Of a stretch of DNA of 8,924 bases, positions 6,012-8,924 are shown piece after piece (the first letter of the stretch is position 1; each line of letters opens with the position of its first letter). The DNA comes from Gammaproteobacteria bacterium (GTDB lineage: Bacteria; Pseudomonadota; Gammaproteobacteria; JABABF01), in NCBI GenBank assembly GCA_014238345.1, contig JABABF010000292.1, positions 1 through 8,924 of the forward strand, given 5' to 3'. The notes beneath the pieces are model-generated. The model worked only from the letters and a program-made list of their open reading frames with translations, made no database searches and had not been told where the DNA came from. Made by a program: the position numbers and the translations under genes.

Positions 6012-6812
6012 ATGGCGAATGAGTCATCCGTCCCCGTCCCAAAGAGCGCTACCCAGCTGGCCAAGATGCGTATCGCTGGGCGCTTGGCCGCTTCTGTGCT
6101 GGAGATGATCGCCGAGCATGTGCGCCCAGGGGTCAGCACTGGTGCCTTGGATCGTCAGTGCCACGACTATATTGTCGAACACGATGCAGTCCCCGCCGCG
6201 CTCGGTTATCGCGGCTTCCCGCGCTCGATCTGCGCCTCGGTCAATCAAGTGGTCTGCCACGGTATCCCGTCGGAGCAACGACGGCTGCGCGTCGGTGATA
6301 TTCTCAATTTGGATGTGGCGGTGATCAAAGAAGGCTATTACGGTGACACGAGCTGTATGTTCATGGTCGGTAAGGTGTCCCCGCATGCGCGGCGCCTGTC
6401 GCGGGTGACACAGGAGTGCCTGTACCGAGCGATTGAGCAGGTGCGTCCTGGTGTGCGGCTCGGCGATCTAGGCAATCTGATCCAGCGCCATGCCAGCGAT
6501 AACCACTATTCTGTAGTGCGCGAGTACTGTGGCCATGGGATTGGCGAGAACTTTCACGAAGAGCCCCATGTGTTGCATTACGGTCAAGCGGGCACCGGCC
6601 TGGTCTTGGAAGAGGGTTTGACCTTCACCATTGAGCCGATGATCAATCTCGGTGGTCGCGAGGTCAAACTGGATCGTCGCGACGGCTGGACGGTGGAGAC
6701 CGTCGATGGCCGTCTGTCTGCACAGTGGGAGCACACGCTGGCGGTGACGAGTGATGGTTGCGAGGTGCTGACGGCGCGGCGCGACGAGCCGTTTTTCCAG
6801 ACCACCGTCTAG
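6012..6812 (+). CDS. map: Methionine aminopeptidase, type I
   Basis: Removes the initiator methionine from nascent proteins with small second residues; essential and cytoplasmic. Numbered from the ATG at 6012 (266 residues; E. coli 264), all catalytic and metal residues are visible: H83 in VCHGIP, D101 in LNLDVAV, D112 in YGDTS, H175 in CGHGIG, H182 in FHEEP, E208 in FTIEPM and E240 in AQWEHTL. The frame is open from a GTG at 5982. I choose 6012 because the resulting MANES... N-terminus aligns with the family and GGGGA lies 6-7 nt upstream. It diverges from rpsB, as is common. The next gene is not glnD but an endonuclease III gene, 10 nt downstream, implying cotranscription. Confidence 0.97.
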   Translation: MANESSVPVPKSATQLAKMRIAGRLAASVLEMIAEHVRPGVSTGALDRQCHDYIVEHDAVPAALGYRGFPRSICASVNQVVCHGIPSEQRRLRVGDILNLDVAVIKEGYYGDTSCMFMVGKVSPHARRLSRVTQECLYRAIEQVRPGVRLGDLGNLIQRHASDNHYSVVREYCGHGIGENFHEEPHVLHYGQAGTGLVLEEGLTFTIEPMINLGGREVKLDRRDGWTVETVDGRLSAQWEHTLAVTSDGCEVLTARRDEPFFQTTV

Positions 6813-6822
6813 AGCGGGTGCC

Positions 6823-7476
6823 GTGCGCCGCCATCAACGCGCCGCCTTGGTGCAAAGTCGTCTCAATGCGCTCTATCCCGAGCCGCCAATCCCGCTACGC
6901 CATCATGATCCCTATACGCTGTTAGTCTCGGTGGTATTGTCTGCCCAGTGTACTGATGAGCGAGTCAACCGCGTCACACCTGCTTTATTTGAGTGCGCGG
7001 ACACCCCTGAGGAGATGATGCAGCTGTCAGTGACCACTGTGGAGCAGCATATCCGCAGCTGTGGCTTGGCTCCGCAGAAGGCGCAAGCCATCGTCGGCCT
7101 CTCGCGCCTTTTGGTCGAGCGGCACGGTGGCACGGTACCCTCGGCCTTGGCGGAGCTGGAGCGTCTGCCGGGGGTGGGGCACAAGACCGCCAGCGTGATG
7201 CAGTGCCAGTGCTTTGACATTCCGGCATTTCCGGTAGATACCCACATCCATAGGCTGGCTCAGCGCTGGGGGCTCAGCAGTGGCCGCAGTGTCGCCACCA
7301 CGGAGGCGCTACTGAGACAGCTGTTCCCAGCCATTGCTTGGTGTAAACTGCACTTACAAATGATTTACTATGGACGCGAGCACTGTACCGCACGAGGCTG
7401 TGATGGCACAGTCTGTGAATTGTGCCGCGCCTGCTACCCACGTCGTCGGCAGAAAGTGACTGTTCACCATGCCTGA
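6823..7476 (+). CDS. nth: Endonuclease III-like DNA glycosylase/AP lyase
   Basis: Base-excision repair enzyme expected to remove oxidised pyrimidines and cut the abasic site. The 217 residues align over their length with E. coli Nth (211). SVVLSAQCTDERVN at 36-49 includes the conserved Gln that probes the lesion space. The helix-hairpin-helix motif LERLPGVGHKTASV at 112-125 holds catalytic Lys121, and FPVDTHIHRLAQRWG has catalytic Asp139. The iron-sulfur region differs: cysteines lie at 188, 193, 198, 201 and 204 (C-x4-C-x4-C-x2-C-x2-C), not the usual C-x6-C-x2-C-x5-C. Positions 188, 198 and 204 match three standard ligands, while the normal second one is displaced. The GTG start at 6823, 10 nt after map, fits the family N-terminus; the only upstream motif is a loose GAGCGGG. 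MutY is unlikely, since there is no C-terminal NUDIX-like domain. Confidence 0.9.
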   Translation: MRRHQRAALVQSRLNALYPEPPIPLRHHDPYTLLVSVVLSAQCTDERVNRVTPALFECADTPEEMMQLSVTTVEQHIRSCGLAPQKAQAIVGLSRLLVERHGGTVPSALAELERLPGVGHKTASVMQCQCFDIPAFPVDTHIHRLAQRWGLSSGRSVATTEALLRQLFPAIAWCKLHLQMIYYGREHCTARGCDGTVCELCRACYPRRRQKVTVHHA

Positions 7477-7486
7477 GCTGAAGTAG

Positions 7487-8515
7487 ATGAGTGCCCCTGC
7501 CTTTGGACTGGGTTTGGGTGGTTGCGATGCCAGTGGCAATTGGCTAGAGCTGTATTACCCGCAGCCAATGCGGGAAGCGCCGCCAGAGGTCTGGCGCGCC
7601 TTGGAGGAGTTATTCGGTTATCGGGGGCAGTCACTGACGGCGGTTGCCACCGATGAGCTTGAGGAGTTCTCCGAGGTGTTGCGCACAGTGGGTCTCAGCG
7701 AGCAGGCGGCACTCGCTGGACAGCTGTATCACGCCGAGTCCGAATGTGTGCTGAGTGTGCTGGATGGTGACAGCCCGCCAGTGGATGTGCCGCAGGCTTA
7801 TCTGATGTTGCACCTGCTCTCGCACCGCTTGGTGCGCCCGCACGAGTTCAATTTGGATGGGCTGTTTGGTGTGCTGCCGACAGTAGCTTGGACCAACATG
7901 GGTGCGGTGGCGGTGGGGGAGCTGGCTGCGCTACAGTTGCGTGCGCGGCTTGATGGTAGCCTGCTACGCGTTTATTCCATTGATAAGTTTCCGCGCATGT
8001 GCGACTATGTGGCACCGTCAGGAGTGCGTATTGCCGATAGCGCCCGAGTGCGTCTCGGCGCGTGGATCGGCGAGGGCACGACGGTGATGCACGAGGGCTT
8101 CATCAACTTTAATGCCGGTGCCGAGGGTCCCAACATGGTAGAGGGGCGCATCTCCGCCGGAGTGGTCGTTGGAGCCTATTCCGATCTCGGCGGAGGGTCT
8201 TCGACCATGGGCACGCTGTCGGGAGGGAATGAGACACTGATCTCGGTTGGGCGCAACTGCCTGATCGGTGCCAATGCCGGTATCGGTATCTCGCTTGGGG
8301 ATCGTTGCACCGTGGAAGCGGGGCTTTACCTAACAGCGGGGTCGGTGGTCTCCATGTCAGGACACCCTGGTTTTAAAAAAGAGTGGTTGAAGGCGCGCGA
8401 GCTGTCGGGGCAGGATGATTTACTATTTCGCCGCAATTCACGCAGCGGCGCTATTGAGTGCCAGCCCAATACCCTGCCAATTCGCCTCAACGAGGCGTTG
8501 CACTCCAATAATTGA
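7487..8515 (+). CDS. dapD: Tetrahydrodipicolinate N-succinyltransferase, long (Pseudomonas-type) form
   Basis: Transfers succinyl from succinyl-CoA to tetrahydrodipicolinate in the succinylase route to meso-diaminopimelate and lysine. At 342 residues it is the long form typified by P. aeruginosa (about 344), not the 274-residue enteric form. Shared landmarks are AYLMLHLLSHRLVRPH at 104-119, VAWTNMGAV, YSIDKFPRMCDYV at 163-175, GVRIADSARVRLGAWIGEGT from 179, and MHEGFINFNAG at 201-211. The hexapeptide-repeat, left-handed beta-helix part follows with DLGGGSSTMGTLSGG, LIGANAGIGI and VEAGLYLTAG. LLFRRNS and the C-terminal LNEALHSNN complete the match. The ATG at 7487 is 10 nt after the nth stop; only a loose GAAG lies upstream. 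Its partner dapE follows, but the aminotransferase gene dapC is not in the window. Confidence 0.96.
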   Translation: MSAPAFGLGLGGCDASGNWLELYYPQPMREAPPEVWRALEELFGYRGQSLTAVATDELEEFSEVLRTVGLSEQAALAGQLYHAESECVLSVLDGDSPPVDVPQAYLMLHLLSHRLVRPHEFNLDGLFGVLPTVAWTNMGAVAVGELAALQLRARLDGSLLRVYSIDKFPRMCDYVAPSGVRIADSARVRLGAWIGEGTTVMHEGFINFNAGAEGPNMVEGRISAGVVVGAYSDLGGGSSTMGTLSGGNETLISVGRNCLIGANAGIGISLGDRCTVEAGLYLTAGSVVSMSGHPGFKKEWLKARELSGQDDLLFRRNSRSGAIECQPNTLPIRLNEALHSNN

Positions 8516-8526
8516 GTTGGTCTTAC

Positions 8527-8547
8527 GGGGGGGGCGGGGCTGGTGGG
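8527..8547 (+). repeat. G-rich tract in the dapD-dapE spacer
   Basis: Eight consecutive G residues (8527-8534) are followed by C, four G and further GG and GGG runs. Four runs of three or more G with loops of five bases or fewer can be drawn, the pattern of a possible G-quadruplex. It lies 13 nt before the dapE start region and supplies the only purine-rich sequence near that start. Confidence 0.6.
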
Positions 8548-8559
8548 TCAGCCGTTGCT

Positions 8560-8924
8560 GTGGTGGCTGAATCCGCTGTTTTGGCGCTGGCGCGGGAATT
8601 GATCCGTCGCCCTTCGGTGACTCCAGAAGATGGTGGCTGCCAGGCGCTGATCGCGCAGCGCTTGGTAGCGGCAGGCTTTGTGGCCAAGGAAATGCCCTAC
8701 GGGGCGGTCAGCAATTTGTGGGCAGTACACGGCGACGAAGGGCCGATCTTTTGCTTGGCGGGGCACACCGATGTGGTGTCGCCAGGGGCACAGGAGGCTT
8801 GGACTCGTCCGCCCTTTGCCGCCGAGATTGACGCTGCGGGCTATTTGTACGGGCGCGGTGCAGCCGATATGAAGGGTTCGCTGGCGGCGCTGGTGTTGGC
8901 GGCTGAGGGCTTTGTCGCCGCACA
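8560..8924 (+). CDS. dapE: Succinyl-diaminopimelate desuccinylase, N-terminal part (partial)
   Basis: Zinc-dependent M20 peptidase-family hydrolase that removes succinate from N-succinyl-LL-diaminopimelate, two steps after DapD. The window holds 121 codons in one unbroken frame. Recognised blocks are ELIRRPSVTPEDGGCQAL at 13-30, AGHTDVVSPG at 67-76 with metal ligand H69 and D71, W81 with the RPPF segment, and YGRGAADMKGSLAALVLA at 97-114 with bridging metal ligand D103. These are close to E. coli DapE. The start is likely one of two adjacent GTG codons at 8560 and 8563, which give the family's usual N-terminal length. No ATG is in frame upstream. A TTG at 8512, directly after an in-frame TAA, would add a glycine-rich extension and is less likely. 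The 3' end runs off the window. Confidence 0.93.
   Translation, partial: MVAESAVLALARELIRRPSVTPEDGGCQALIAQRLVAAGFVAKEMPYGAVSNLWAVHGDEGPIFCLAGHTDVVSPGAQEAWTRPPFAAEIDAAGYLYGRGAADMKGSLAALVLAAEGFVAA

Noticed and set aside
1..8924. CRISPR arrays, tRNA/rRNA genes, insertion sequences, phage or defence genes
   Set aside because: No regular spaced repeats, cloverleaf, transposase or integrase motifs, or defence-type domains were seen; nearly all coding space is housekeeping genes.

Overview
The window is a block of housekeeping genes from a gammaproteobacterium. I judge this from the gene order (rpsB-tsf-frr-uppS-cdsA-dxr-rseP on one strand, with map facing away from rpsB) and from clear family motifs in every protein. 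DapD is the long form, about 340 residues, known from Pseudomonas and relatives, which points to the Pseudomonas/marine-gammaproteobacterial side of the class rather than the enterics. By eye the genes are about 55-60% G+C. No plasmid, phage, insertion sequence, CRISPR or rRNA/tRNA signal is visible. I found no clearly new biological system; the interest lies in what is missing or altered within a very conserved neighbourhood.

Layout. The minus strand, read from about 5934 down to 1, carries rpsB (ribosomal protein S2), tsf (EF-Ts), frr (ribosome recycling factor), uppS (undecaprenyl diphosphate synthase), a gene-free stretch of about 600 bp, cdsA (CDP-diacylglycerol synthase), dxr (MEP-pathway reductoisomerase) and the first codons of rseP. 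The plus strand, from about 5975, carries map (methionine aminopeptidase), an endonuclease III gene, dapD and the first 121 codons of dapE. The two units diverge from 5801-6011, which holds a TATAAT box on each strand.

How the genes fit together. rpsB, tsf, frr and map serve translation and protein maturation. dxr and uppS lie at the start and end of the isoprenoid route to the cell-wall lipid carrier. cdsA feeds phospholipid synthesis. dapD and dapE are two succinylase-branch steps to meso-diaminopimelate and lysine. The endonuclease III gene is the odd member and repairs oxidised bases.

Departures from the usual plan. pyrH, normally between tsf and frr, is absent and replaced by a 20-nt spacer. 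glnD (and dapC), normally following map, are absent, with the endonuclease III gene in their place. uppS and cdsA, usually adjacent, are separated by about 600 bp with no convincing gene. Several essential genes lack a recognisable Shine-Dalgarno sequence. Together these suggest a streamlined or host-associated lineage, but that is inference from one window.
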